A stretch of DNA of 64,000 nt from Actinomycetota bacterium (GTDB lineage: Bacteria > Actinomycetota > Acidimicrobiia > IMCC26256 > JAENVU01). Made by a program: the position numbers and the translations under genes. Below the pieces are notes generated by a model. It saw only the letters and a list, made by a program, of their open reading frames with translations, did not search any database and was not told where the DNA came from. Below are positions 56,420-64,000 of the stretch, piece by piece; the first letter of the stretch is position 1, and every line of letters begins with the position of its first letter. The DNA lies in contig VGBT01000003.1 of the NCBI GenBank assembly GCA_016870395.1, positions 62,001 through 126,000 of the forward strand, written 5' to 3'.

Positions 56420-58054
56420 ATGTTCGAGAGCACGATGCAGGACTTCCCGCTCACCATCGCGATGATCCTGCGACACGGTCGCACCGTCTACGGGTCGAGC
56501 GTGGTCGCCACCTTCGAGGGCGACCACGCTCGCACCGCGACGTACGCCGAGGTCGGTGACCGGGTCGACCGGCTAGCGGCCGCACTTGCACGGCTCGGCG
56601 TCAAGGAATCCACCCGCGTCGGCACCTTCATGTGGAACACCCAGGAGCACCTCGAGGCCTACTTCGCGGTACCGGCGATGGGCGCGGTGCTGCACACGCT
56701 GAACATCCGCCTGTTCCCCGAGCAGCTCGTGTATGTGATCAACCACGCCGAGGACGAAGTCGTGATCGTCGACGAGTCGATCGCTGCGCTGCTCGCGAAG
56801 GTCGCCGCGGAGCTGACGACCGTGCACACGTTCGTCGTGACCGGAAGCGGGGACCCGGGCGCGCTCGCCGAGGCGACGAGCGCGCGCATCGTGACGTACG
56901 AAGACCTGCTCGCGGCCGAGCTGCCGGGCTACGCGTGGCCCGAGGTCGACGAACGGGCGGCGGCCGCCATGTGCTACACGAGCGGCACGACCGGCAACCC
57001 GAAGGGCGTCGTCTACTCCCATCGCAGCTCGGTGCTGCACTCCTTCGGGATCGTGGCCGGCAACGTCCTCGCCCTCGACGAGAACGACCGAGTTCTGCCC
57101 ATCGTCCCGATGTTCCATGCCAACGCATGGGGCCTGCCCTATGCCGCGTGGCTCGTGGGGGCCGACTTCGCGATGCCGGGGCGCTTCCTCCAGGCCGGGC
57201 CGCTGTGCGCGCTCGTGGAGCAGCTCCGACCCACGGTCTCCGGGGCCGTCCCGACCATCTGGAACGACGTGCTGCGCCACGCCGACGACCACGACGTCGA
57301 CTTCTCGTCGGTCCGGCTGGTGGCCTGCGGCGGCTCGGCGGTGCCGCGCTCGCTCATGGAGGGCTTCGAGTCGCGCCACGGGCTGCGCATCGTGCAGGGC
57401 TGGGGGATGACCGAGACCAGCCCGCTCGCGGCGATCGCGCACCCGCCCCGGGGTGTGGTCGCGGAAAGCCCCGAGGAGATGGACTGGCGCGCGCGCACGG
57501 GCCGCGTGATGGGCGGCGTGGAGCTGCGGATCGTCGCCGACGATGGCACGGTGCTGCCCTGGGACGACGACGCGGTGGGCGAGATCGAGGTGCGCGGCCC
57601 CTGGATCACCGCCGCCTACTACCGGGACCCGTCACCGGAGAAGTTCCACGACGGCTGGCTGCGGACGGGCGACGTCGGCTCGGTCAGCCCGAACGGCTAC
57701 GTGCAGATCACGGACCGTGCGAAGGACGTCATCAAGAGCGGTGGCGAGTGGATCTCGTCGGTGGAGCTCGAGAACCTCTTGATGGGACATCCCGACGTGG
57801 TAGAGGCGAGCGTCGTGGGCGTTCCCGACCCGCGCTGGGACGAACGACCCCTGGGCTGCGTGGTGCGCCGCGCCGGCTCGGAGGTCACCGCGGCCGAGCT
57901 CGCAGAGTACCTGGGAGATCGCGTCGCTCGTTGGCAGGTTCCCGAGCGGTGGGCGTTCGTCGAGGAGGTGCCCAAGACCAGCGTGGGCAAGTTCGACAAG
58001 AAGGTCCTGCGCGCCCGGCACGCGGCGGGGGAGCTCGCGGTCGAGACCGCGTAG
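56420..58054 (+). CDS. Acyl-CoA synthetase (AMP-binding, medium/long-chain FadD-like)
   Basis: 544 residues. Adenylation motifs: P-loop 'YTSGTTGNPKGVVYSHRSSV', 'GWGMTETSPLAA', 'DGWLRTGDVGSV' and the C-terminal lysine region 'KTSVGKFDKKVLR'. It activates a carboxylic acid with ATP and CoA, the entry to beta-oxidation or polyketide use. The 'MFESTMQDFPLTIAMILRHG' start is typical of the mid-chain group used for fatty acids in Acidimicrobiia and Chloroflexi. GGGGGAAA precedes the ATG. Convergent with an acyl-CoA dehydrogenase. Confidence 0.92.
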   Translation: MFESTMQDFPLTIAMILRHGRTVYGSSVVATFEGDHARTATYAEVGDRVDRLAAALARLGVKESTRVGTFMWNTQEHLEAYFAVPAMGAVLHTLNIRLFPEQLVYVINHAEDEVVIVDESIAALLAKVAAELTTVHTFVVTGSGDPGALAEATSARIVTYEDLLAAELPGYAWPEVDERAAAAMCYTSGTTGNPKGVVYSHRSSVLHSFGIVAGNVLALDENDRVLPIVPMFHANAWGLPYAAWLVGADFAMPGRFLQAGPLCALVEQLRPTVSGAVPTIWNDVLRHADDHDVDFSSVRLVACGGSAVPRSLMEGFESRHGLRIVQGWGMTETSPLAAIAHPPRGVVAESPEEMDWRARTGRVMGGVELRIVADDGTVLPWDDDAVGEIEVRGPWITAAYYRDPSPEKFHDGWLRTGDVGSVSPNGYVQITDRAKDVIKSGGEWISSVELENLLMGHPDVVEASVVGVPDPRWDERPLGCVVRRAGSEVTAAELAEYLGDRVARWQVPERWAFVEEVPKTSVGKFDKKVLRARHAAGELAVETA

Positions 58055-58110
58055 CGTGCGCCGGGCGCGCTCACCCGCCGTTCACCCCCGCTGGACCGTC
58101 AACGGGTGCC

Positions 58111-59328
58111 TCAGTGGGCGCGGAACGCCTCGTACTTGCGGAGCTCGCGACGGGCGATCTGACGGAGGTGCACCTCGTCGGGACCGTCGACGAGGTGCAG
58201 CGTGCGGGCGTGGGCGTACATGTCGGCCAACGGCCAGTCCTGGATCACGCCCGACCCGCCGAAGCACTGGATCGCCCGGTCGATGACCGTGGTCGCGGTG
58301 CGGGCCGCGACCACCTTGATCGCGGCGATCTCGAACTGCGCGCCCTTGTTGCCCACGGTGTCCATGAGCCAGGCGGCCTTCATGGTGAGCAGACGGGCCT
58401 GTTCGATCAGGATCCGGTTCTCGGCGACGTTGGCCTGCACCGTGCCCTGGTCGGCCAGCGGCTTGCCGAACGCGACGCGCATCTGCGTCCGCGCGCACAT
58501 GAGCTCCTGGGCCTTCTCCGCGAGGCCGACCGCACGCATGCAGTGGTGGATCCGCCCGGGCCCGAGGCGCGCCTGGGCCATCGCGAACCCGTTGCCCTCC
58601 CCGCCCAGGACGTTGCCCAGCGGGAGCCGCACGTCCTCGAACAGGGTCTCGGCGTGCCCACCGCCGCCGGTGTGTCCGAAGACGGTGAGTGCACGCTCGA
58701 CCGAGACCCCGGGCGCGTCGAGGGGCACGAGGATCATCGAGTGTCGGTGGTAGGGATCGGCATCGGGGTCGGAGACCCCCATGAGGATCGCGAGCTTGCA
58801 CCGCTGCGACATGGCGCCGCTCGTGAACCACTTGTGCGCGTTGACGACGTAGTGGTCGCAGTCACGCTCGATGCGGCTCTGAATGTTCGTCGCGTCCGAG
58901 CTCGCGACCCACGGCTCGGTCATCGCGAAGCACGACCGGATCTCGCCCTCGAGCAGCGGCACCAGCCATTCGTCTTGCTGCTCGGGCGTGCCGAACTCCG
59001 AGAGGATCTCCATGTTCCCGGTGTCGGGCGCCGCGCAGTTGGTCGCCTCGGCGGTGAGCAGGTTGCGGCCCATGATCTCGCAGAGCGGCGCGTAGTCGAG
59101 GTTCGAGAGCCCGGCACCCCAGCGCTCGTTCGGCAGGAACAGGTTCCAGAGGCCACGGGCCCGGGCCTCGGCCTTCAGCTCTTCCATGACCGGCGGGTAG
59201 AAGTGAGGGTCGCCCGAGGCCTCGACCTGCGCGAAGTACGTCGGTGTCGCCGGCTCGACGGTCTCGGCGACGAACGCGAGCAGTCGCTCGCGCAGCTCCT
59301 CGGCCCGCGGGCTCAGGGCGAAGTCCAT
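58111..59328 (-). CDS. Acyl-CoA dehydrogenase family protein
   Basis: 405 residues, full length. FAD-binding segments 'CFAMTEPWVASSDATNIQSRI', 'YVVNAHKWFTSGAM', and the helical C-terminal part with 'GRIHHCMRAVGLAEKAQELM', 'QVARLLT'-type helix and 'IQCFGGSGVIQDWPLADMYAHARTL'. It resembles ACAD10/11-like and CaiA-type proteins. It oxidises acyl-CoA at the alpha-beta bond and passes electrons to ETF. ATG 59328 has GGAGG upstream; the frame extends further without homology. Confidence 0.9.
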   Translation of the reverse strand: MDFALSPRAEELRERLLAFVAETVEPATPTYFAQVEASGDPHFYPPVMEELKAEARARGLWNLFLPNERWGAGLSNLDYAPLCEIMGRNLLTAEATNCAAPDTGNMEILSEFGTPEQQDEWLVPLLEGEIRSCFAMTEPWVASSDATNIQSRIERDCDHYVVNAHKWFTSGAMSQRCKLAILMGVSDPDADPYHRHSMILVPLDAPGVSVERALTVFGHTGGGGHAETLFEDVRLPLGNVLGGEGNGFAMAQARLGPGRIHHCMRAVGLAEKAQELMCARTQMRVAFGKPLADQGTVQANVAENRILIEQARLLTMKAAWLMDTVGNKGAQFEIAAIKVVAARTATTVIDRAIQCFGGSGVIQDWPLADMYAHARTLHLVDGPDEVHLRQIARRELRKYEAFRAH

Positions 59329-59416
59329 GGCGTCCTCCGGCGCTCGCGCCCCGCACGTCCGGGGTCGGGGCACCCTACCGTCAGCCGTCCCGTGGGTCGG
59401 CCCCGAGACGGTGGGC

Positions 59417-59944
59417 TCAGGCCTTGACGACGCTGCCGTCGGCGAGGAAGAACGTCGGGGACTTCACCTCGCCGAGCGGAGGCGTGGCCGCGACCCGGAG
59501 CACTTCGGCGTCGGCGCGGTCCGACGCGTCGAACACCCGGGTGGTGAGGCACCACTCGACCATGATCCCGTTGGGATCGGTGGCGTAGATGCTCGTGCAC
59601 CAGCCGTGGTCGATCTCCGCGACGTCGCTCCCGGTGTCGAGCCACCGCTGCTTCGCGCGTTCGAGTGCGTCGCGGTCGTCGGCGGCGAAGGCGAGGTGGT
59701 TCGCCCACACCGGAAGACCGAGCGCAGTCGAGATCGCGGGGTCGAAGTCGCCGATCTTGTCGTCGTGGAGATCCCAGAACGCGATCATCCCGTCACCGGT
59801 GTCGTAGAAGAGGTGTCGGGCCCACCCTCCTTCGGGAGTTCCAGCGGCCTCCACTTTCACGAGGGTGAAGCCCATCGCCTCCGTGTAGAAGCGGTGGTTC
59901 GCCTCGGCGTCCCGCGTCGCGATCGCGATGTGGTGGAAGGCCAT
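59417..59944 (-). CDS. VOC-family (glyoxalase/dioxygenase-like) metalloprotein
   Basis: 175 residues, two beta-alpha-beta-beta-beta modules. Candidate metal ligands are H5 in 'FHHIAIATRD', the His of 'ANHLAFAADD' and the Glu of 'DPNGIMVEWC'. These are the positions used in glyoxalase I and extradiol dioxygenases. Substrate unknown; the neighbouring acyl-CoA genes offer only weak context. Its start lies 4 bases from the end of the YihY gene on the same strand, so the two are likely coupled. Confidence 0.8.
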   Translation of the reverse strand: MAFHHIAIATRDAEANHRFYTEAMGFTLVKVEAAGTPEGGWARHLFYDTGDGMIAFWDLHDDKIGDFDPAISTALGLPVWANHLAFAADDRDALERAKQRWLDTGSDVAEIDHGWCTSIYATDPNGIMVEWCLTTRVFDASDRADAEVLRVAATPPLGEVKSPTFFLADGSVVKA

Positions 59945-59948
59945 GGCG

Positions 59949-60770
59949 TCAGGGTATCCGCTCGACCCATGACTGGCGCTCGACGAGCATCACCGCGATC
60001 GTGAGCCAGCCGAGCACGAGCATCCAGACCAGCAGCGCGAACACCGCCCCGATCGTCCCGTACAGCGCGGACGACCGTTCGACGACCTGGGGGATCACGA
60101 ACGCGCCGAGCTCCTTGAGGATCTCCAACCCGATGCCGCCGACGACCGCGGCCGGGAGCATCGCCCGCAGTGGGATACGGCGTGTCGGCAGCAACCATGC
60201 GGTCCACACGAACGCGACGGTTCCCGCGGCGAGCGAGCCGAGGACGCCGAGTGGAGTCAGCCAGTCGGATCCGGCGATGACGGCGAGGAGGAGCAAACCG
60301 ACCGCGAGGAACGCGAGCCCACCGAGCAGCCAGAGGAACCCGGCGAGCCGGCCGCGCATGGTCCCGCCCGGGATGTCCCACACCGCGTTCCAGGCTGAGG
60401 CCAACGAAGCGGCGAGCCCGGTGCCGGTCCAGAGCAGCCCCAGGACGCCGACGATGCTCGACGCCATCTTCGTGCGCTGCGCCGTCTCTACCGCGTCCGT
60501 CAGGACTGCTTCGGTGTCTCCGCTCAGCCCGAGCTCGCCGGCGATTCGGGCCGCGACGTCCTGAGGGTCGCCACCGACGAAGCCCACGACCGCGATCGTC
60601 AGGACGACGACGGGGAACAGCGCCATGAACGCGCGCATGCTGATCGCCGCTGCGAGGTTCGATCCTCGCTTCTCGGAGAAGCGCCGCTGGGCCGCGCGTG
60701 CGACCTGAACCCAGCGGTGTCGCGTCGCGAACACGTCGAGTCGCTCGGTGAGGCGTGCGATGCCCGGCAC
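59949..60770 (-). CDS. YihY/BrkB-family membrane protein (second copy)
   Basis: 273 residues with about six helices: 'LAAAISMRAFMALFPVVVLTIAVVGFVG', 'WTGTGLAASLASAWNAVWDIPG' and 'LYGTIGAVFALLVWMLVLGWLTIAVMLV' are the family segments. GTG start 7 bases after TAGCGT. Distinct from the copy at 55383 and without its long charged N-terminus. Function unknown. Confidence 0.85.
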   Translation of the reverse strand: MPGIARLTERLDVFATRHRWVQVARAAQRRFSEKRGSNLAAAISMRAFMALFPVVVLTIAVVGFVGGDPQDVAARIAGELGLSGDTEAVLTDAVETAQRTKMASSIVGVLGLLWTGTGLAASLASAWNAVWDIPGGTMRGRLAGFLWLLGGLAFLAVGLLLLAVIAGSDWLTPLGVLGSLAAGTVAFVWTAWLLPTRRIPLRAMLPAAVVGGIGLEILKELGAFVIPQVVERSSALYGTIGAVFALLVWMLVLGWLTIAVMLVERQSWVERIP

Positions 60771-60777
60771 GACGGTG

Positions 60778-60783
60778 ACGCTA
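60778..60783 (-). promoter_or_regulatory. -10 box of the second YihY gene
   Basis: TAGCGT on the minus strand 7 bases before the GTG at 60770. Confidence 0.45.
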
Positions 60784-60807
60784 GCGCCGGTCCGTGGCCG
60801 CGCGAAC

Positions 60808-62187
60808 CTAGGCCTGGTTCAGGAGCGCGCCCGGGTTCAGGAGCCAGCTCGGGTCGAGCGCCTGCTTCACGGCTCGCATCGCGGCGAGGTCGGTTGCCGG
60901 GCGCGCCCGTGCCAGCGCGGCGCGCTTGGCGACGCCGATGCCGTGCTCCGCGCTGATGCTCCCGCCGCGGGCGATGACGAGGTCGAGCACCGCGTCGTCG
61001 ACGCGCGTGTCGTCGGGCTCGGGCCCGATCACGTTCACGTGCAGGTTGCCGTCGCCGAGGTGGCCCCACATCACCAGGCGCGCCGTCGGCCCGTGCGCAG
61101 CGACCGTCGCGTGGACGTCACGGGCGAAGCGGGCGAGCTCCGAGGCGGGCAGCGTCACGTCGAGCTTGTGCGGGATCCCCAGCGCGTTGACCGCCTCGGT
61201 GTGGGCCTCGCGGTAGCGCCAGAGCCGGGCGCGCGCTCCGGCCGCCGACGCGACGACGGTGTCGCGTACCTCCGGTGTCTCGCCGAGCGCGTTCCCGAGC
61301 GCGGCGACGAGCCGGTCCTCCTCGCCCGGCTGGCCGGCGCACTCGGCCAGAAGCACCACCGGCGCGCCCTCGGCGAACGGCTGGGGGAGTGCGGTGTGCG
61401 CGCATACGAGGTCGATGCCGTCCGCGAGGCAGGCCTCGAGCGCGACCAACGACGGAAGCCTTCGACGCAGGACACTGCAGCACCGTACGGCGTCCTCGAT
61501 GGTCTCGAGCGCCGCCAGCGCGACGACGCGAGCCGACAGGTACGGCACCAGGCGGAGGTGGATCGTGGTGAGCACCGCGAGCGTCCCCTCGCTCCCGGTG
61601 AGGATGCGTTCCCACCGGTACCCGGTGTTGTCCTTGCGGAGGGCGGGGACGTGCCCGATGCGCGTGCCGTCGACGAGGGCGGCGTCGCATCCGAGGACCT
61701 GGTCGGCCATCGGACCGTAGCGCAGCAGATGAAGGCCCCCGGCGTTGGTCGCCACCATCCCGCCGATGGTCGCGGTGTCGCGCGCGCCGATGTCGACGCC
61801 GACGTCCCAGCCCGCGACGCGGGCGCGGTCCTGGACCGCGCCGAGCGTGACCCCGGCACCGACCACGGCCTCGCCGGCGATCGGGTCGAGCTCGAGGTGT
61901 TGTAGCCGCCGGAGCGAGAGCAGCACTTCGTGGTTTCTCGGGACGCTGCCGCCGACGAGGCCGGTGTTCCCGCCCTGGGGGACGACCGGCGCGCCGTGCT
62001 CGCTGCAACATGCGAGCACCGACCTGACCTGCGCGGGATCGGCGGGTCGCACGACGGCGCGCGCCGAACTGTGGTAGCGCTGGGTCCAGTCCGTCTCGTA
62101 GCTCGCGCACACGTCGCGTTCGGTGAGCACGTGGCGCGTTCCCACGAGGTCACGCAGACGGTCGAGGAGAGGGTCCGCGCTGACCAC
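60808..62187 (-). CDS. FAD-linked oxidase (GlcD/D-lactate dehydrogenase-like)
   Basis: 459 residues. The PCMH-type FAD domain has 'VVRPADPAQVRSVLACCSEHG', 'VPQGGNTGLVGGSVP' and 'RDTATIGGMVATNAGGLHLLRYG'. The C-terminal oxidase domain ends in 'WGHLGDGNLHVNV' and 'ARGGSISAEHGIGVAKRA', metal- and substrate-binding segments of 2-hydroxyacid dehydrogenases (glycolate, D-lactate, D-2-hydroxyglutarate). GTG 62187 is chosen because the frame upstream loses homology. Divergent from the YhhN gene. Confidence 0.9.
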   Translation of the reverse strand: MVSADPLLDRLRDLVGTRHVLTERDVCASYETDWTQRYHSSARAVVRPADPAQVRSVLACCSEHGAPVVPQGGNTGLVGGSVPRNHEVLLSLRRLQHLELDPIAGEAVVGAGVTLGAVQDRARVAGWDVGVDIGARDTATIGGMVATNAGGLHLLRYGPMADQVLGCDAALVDGTRIGHVPALRKDNTGYRWERILTGSEGTLAVLTTIHLRLVPYLSARVVALAALETIEDAVRCCSVLRRRLPSLVALEACLADGIDLVCAHTALPQPFAEGAPVVLLAECAGQPGEEDRLVAALGNALGETPEVRDTVVASAAGARARLWRYREAHTEAVNALGIPHKLDVTLPASELARFARDVHATVAAHGPTARLVMWGHLGDGNLHVNVIGPEPDDTRVDDAVLDLVIARGGSISAEHGIGVAKRAALARARPATDLAAMRAVKQALDPSWLLNPGALLNQA

Positions 62188-62193
62188 GACGCC

Positions 62194-62199
62194 TATGGT
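62194..62199 (+). promoter_or_regulatory. -10 box upstream of the short frame before yhhN
   Basis: TATGGT 6 bases before ATG 62206, the start of a 7-codon frame. Confidence 0.4.
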
Positions 62200-62205
62200 G
62201 GCACG

Positions 62206-62229
62206 ATGGCGGACGGGAAGCGTCGATGA
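62206..62229 (+). CDS. Seven-codon upstream reading frame
   Basis: MADGKRR followed by TGA, which overlaps the YhhN ATG (ATGA). With a -10 box 6 bases upstream, a leaderless mRNA would begin at this ATG, so ribosomes would reach YhhN by termination-reinitiation. Confidence 0.35.
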   Translation: MADGKRR

Positions 62230-62855
62230 CGGCGGCCGCGTGGGTGCTGCTCGGTCTCGCGGCTGCGTTCGCGCTCGGCAACTGGGCAGGGGTGATCTGT
62301 GACGACCGTCGGCTTGTCTACGTGTGCAAGCCGGCCACGCTCGCACTGCTGATCGCCGTCGCGCTCACCCTCGACCCGACACACGCCGACACGCGCACCT
62401 GGTTCGTGGTCGCTCTCGTCTTCTCGCTGGCCGGCGACGTCTTCCTCATGCTGCCCCGGGATGCGTTCGTCGCGGGTCTCGCCTCCTTCTTGATCGGCCA
62501 CCTCGCCTACGTCGTCGGGCTGAATCTCCACTCCGACGGCTCCTGGCTGCTCGCGATCCCGGTCGTGATCGTCGCGGTGCTGCTCGGGGTCCGGCTCGTC
62601 GGTGGGATCCGTCGCAACGGGCACACCGGGCTGCTCGGCCCCGTCGTCGCGTACGTGGTGGTGATCACCGCGATGGTCGCGAGCGCCGCCGCGAGCGGGA
62701 ACGCGATTGCGCTCGCCGGCGCAGTACTCTTCATGGTGTCCGACGCGCTGATCGGGGAGACGCGCTTCGTCGTCCCCCGGGCTTGGGGTCCGCTGGCGAT
62801 CATCGTCACTTACCACCTGGGTCAGGCGCTGCTCGTCCTTTCGCTCGCGAGGTAG
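62226..62855 (+). CDS. YhhN-family (lysoplasmalogenase-like) membrane protein
   Basis: 209 residues, about eight helices. The family signatures 'YVCKPATLALLIAVAL' (conserved Lys-Pro), 'VFSLAGDVFLMLP' (Asp), 'FLIGHLAYVVGL' (His) and 'FMVSDALIGE' (Asp) are present. Animal TMEM86 and some bacterial members hydrolyse the vinyl-ether bond of lysoplasmalogens. The ATG overlaps a 7-codon upstream frame. Confidence 0.83.
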   Translation: MTAAAWVLLGLAAAFALGNWAGVICDDRRLVYVCKPATLALLIAVALTLDPTHADTRTWFVVALVFSLAGDVFLMLPRDAFVAGLASFLIGHLAYVVGLNLHSDGSWLLAIPVVIVAVLLGVRLVGGIRRNGHTGLLGPVVAYVVVITAMVASAAASGNAIALAGAVLFMVSDALIGETRFVVPRAWGPLAIIVTYHLGQALLVLSLAR

Positions 62856-62863
62856 CGCGTGCA

Positions 62864-62869
62864 TACGCT
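62864..62869 (+). promoter_or_regulatory. -10 box of the gene at 62876
   Basis: TACGCT 6 bases before the ATG. Confidence 0.45.
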
Positions 62870-62875
62870 GGCGGG

Positions 62876-63130
62876 ATGCGGCGATCGATCGACGATGCTC
62901 TCGATGACCACCCGCCCGACGACGAGTTCCCGGCGGTGTCCTGGATGGTCGGGCTCACCGACGACCCGAACGCCTCCGACGACGGCGAGCCGCGGGTGAG
63001 CGTCACCCTCGAAGAGCGCGGTTCGGCCGGCAGGGGGATCGTCGCGCACCTCGCGCCCGAGACCGCACGCCGCATGCGGGCCGCGATGGGCGCGGCGCTC
63101 CGCGAGATCGGAGAGGACCCCGGGGCCTGA
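62876..63130 (+). CDS. Small hypothetical protein
   Basis: 84 residues, acidic, with no membrane helix. 'FPAVSWMVGLTDDPNASDDGEPRVSVTLEERG' suggests beta strands, and 'VAHLAPETARRMRAAMGAALREIG' one C-terminal amphipathic helix. Family not recognised. The clear -10 box and codon pattern argue that it is real. Repeat copy D starts about 22 bases after the stop. Confidence 0.6.
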   Translation: MRRSIDDALDDHPPDDEFPAVSWMVGLTDDPNASDDGEPRVSVTLEERGSAGRGIVAHLAPETARRMRAAMGAALREIGEDPGA

Positions 63131-63151
63131 AGAGACCCCCCAGGGCCCGAG

Positions 63152-63203
63152 CCCCGTTTGAGCGGTGAGGAGCGCATACCGCTCCTCACGCACCAAACCC
63201 GGG
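63152..63203 (+). repeat. Dispersed hairpin repeat, family 1, copy D
   Basis: The strongest copy: GTGAGGAGCG/CGCTCCTCAC inner arms (10 bases, perfect) around CATAC, with outer GTTTG/CAAAC and a trailing CCCGGG. It lies 22 bases after a plus-strand stop and 13 bases before the end of the convergent ribB. Confidence 0.78.
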
Positions 63204-63215
63204 TTGGTCGAGCCG

Positions 63216-63860
63216 TCAGAGGAGCAGGGGCGCGGGGCGGGCGCCTTGGTCCTCTGACGCGTCGCGGTGCTCGGCGATCTGGGCCACCGTGATCATCGCG
63301 ATGCGGTGCTCCCCGGCGAAGAGCTCGAGGAACGGCAGGCGCGCCGGTGACCCGTCGTCGTGGAGCACCTCGCAGATGACCGCCACGGGCGCCAGCCCGG
63401 CCATCCGGGCGAGGTCGATCGCCGCCTCGGTGTGACCCCGGCGCTCTCGCACCCCGCCGGGCCGCGCCCGCAACGGGAAGACGTGGCCGGGACGAACGAA
63501 CTCGTCGGGACGGGCATCCGGGTCGAGGAACCGCTTGATCGTGATCGCCCGGTCGCCGGCTCCGATGCCCGAGCCCGCGTCGCGATGGTCGATCGACACG
63601 CTGAACGCGGTGTCGCACCCTTCGTGGCCGGGAGGCACCATCGGCGGGATCTCGAGCCGCTCGAGATAGGTGGGGTGCGTCGGCATGCATACGAGCCCTC
63701 GCGCCCAGCGCAGCATGAAGTTCACCGCCTCCGGGGTGACCCACTCGGCGGCCAGGGTGAGATCCCCCTCGTTCTCCCGGTCTTCGTCGTCGGCGACGAG
63801 GACCATCTCGCCACGCCGAATGCGCTTGAGGGCCTCGTCCACCGTCGCGAGTCTCGTCAT
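63216..63860 (-). CDS. ribB: 3,4-dihydroxy-2-butanone 4-phosphate synthase
   Basis: 214 residues, a standalone RibB without the GTP cyclohydrolase II half often fused in actinobacteria. The acidic active-site loop is 'DDEDRENEGDL' (D24-D27, E29, E31). 'RDAGSGIGAGDRAITI' and 'RRGHTEAAIDLARMAG' carry further catalytic Asp, Thr and His-Thr-Glu residues. It makes the four-carbon unit of riboflavin from ribulose 5-phosphate. The histidine kinase upstream is unrelated in function. Confidence 0.94.
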   Translation of the reverse strand: MTRLATVDEALKRIRRGEMVLVADDEDRENEGDLTLAAEWVTPEAVNFMLRWARGLVCMPTHPTYLERLEIPPMVPPGHEGCDTAFSVSIDHRDAGSGIGAGDRAITIKRFLDPDARPDEFVRPGHVFPLRARPGGVRERRGHTEAAIDLARMAGLAPVAVICEVLHDDGSPARLPFLELFAGEHRIAMITVAQIAEHRDASEDQGARPAPLLL

Positions 63861-63873
63861 CGTTGCTCCTGGG

Positions 63874-63999
63874 TCAATACCGGGCGCCCGGCAGGGTGAC
63901 GACCATGCGGCACCCGTGGGGCTCCCGGCGTTCGGGATGGATCTCGCCGCCGTGGAGGTCGACGATCCAGCGGGCGATCGCGAGGCCGAGGCCCGCGCC
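63874..63999 (-). CDS. Sensor histidine kinase, C-terminal end only
   Basis: 42 residues enter from the right edge: 'GAGLGLAIARWIVDLHGGEI' is the G2 box of a GHKL ATPase domain, followed by 'CRMVVTLPGARY' and TGA at 63874. The rest, including sensor and phosphoacceptor domains, lies outside the window. It stops 13 bases before the ribB start on the same strand. Confidence 0.82.
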   Translation of the reverse strand, partial: GAGLGLAIARWIVDLHGGEIHPERREPHGCRMVVTLPGARY

Positions 64000-64000
64000 A

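Overview
The window is about 70% G+C and reads as a chromosome segment of a high-GC actinobacterium. An uncultured or soil/freshwater member of the Acidimicrobiia is the best guess. The reasons are a MetE-like/ligA pair, a PASTA-domain Ser/Thr kinase, F420-type LLM oxidoreductases, DinB-like (mycothiol-type) proteins, DUF2510 and RDD membrane proteins, and many leaderless-looking genes with a TAnnnT -10 box 6-8 bases before ATG or GTG. The class assignment is inference; no rRNA or tRNA gene was seen.

Layout. 0-4.6 kb: end of a MetE-like gene, ligA, a two-subunit MaoC dehydratase pair and a zinc alcohol dehydrogenase. 4.6-8.1 kb: a membrane-anchored protein divergent from a PASTA kinase, then an SDR. 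8.5-12.8 kb: three MFS transporters. 12.9-14.4 kb: DUF2157 and SCP2 proteins. 14.5-18.8 kb: ferredoxin, gatC-gatA-gatB and a PIG-L deacetylase. 18.9-20.9 kb: a decayed fragment, an LLM oxidoreductase and a DinB-like protein. 21-28.3 kb: ilvD, an Fpg-like glycosylase, a vapBC pair, then ilvB-ilvN-ilvC behind a complete attenuator, and plsY. 28.3-30.5 kb: a small charged protein and a wrecked Lhr helicase gene. 30.6-35.4 kb: a split AtuA-type pair and two tandem amidases. 35.4-38.2 kb: a membrane protein, a D-threonine-aldolase-like PLP enzyme and a DUF2510 protein. 38.2-42.1 kb: enoyl-CoA hydratase, a broken MFS gene, a nuclease lipoprotein, a small protein and a broken DinB-like gene. 42.1-44.1 kb: a phosphorylase-deaminase pair that looks like methylthioadenosine salvage. 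44.1-45.9 kb: a desaturase divergent from a PaaX-type regulator over an AT-rich palindrome. 45.9-49 kb: EEP phosphoesterase, P450 and LLM oxidoreductase. 49-51.7 kb: a run of membrane proteins, one with a duplicated 18-residue repeat. 51.8-56.3 kb: CoA-transferase, a 53-residue membrane protein, a frameshifted RTX protein, UbiA and YihY. 56.4-63.9 kb: acyl-CoA synthetase, acyl-CoA dehydrogenase, VOC, YihY, FAD oxidase, YhhN, ribB and the end of a histidine kinase.

How it works together. The ilvD and ilvBNC blocks give most of the branched-chain amino acid pathway, with a leader peptide and terminator upstream of ilvB. gatCAB makes the tRNA amidotransferase. Several scattered genes (SDR, MaoC, enoyl-CoA hydratase, acyl-CoA synthetase and dehydrogenase, P450, SCP2, AtuA, CoA-transferase) fit a lipid- or terpenoid-degrading lifestyle.

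Most unusual features. A roughly 50-base hairpin sequence is repeated four times, each copy lying just downstream of a stop codon in the same orientation. A second hairpin family has two copies, also just after stop codons. At least five genes are disrupted, one by an 11-base tandem duplication inside a signal peptide.
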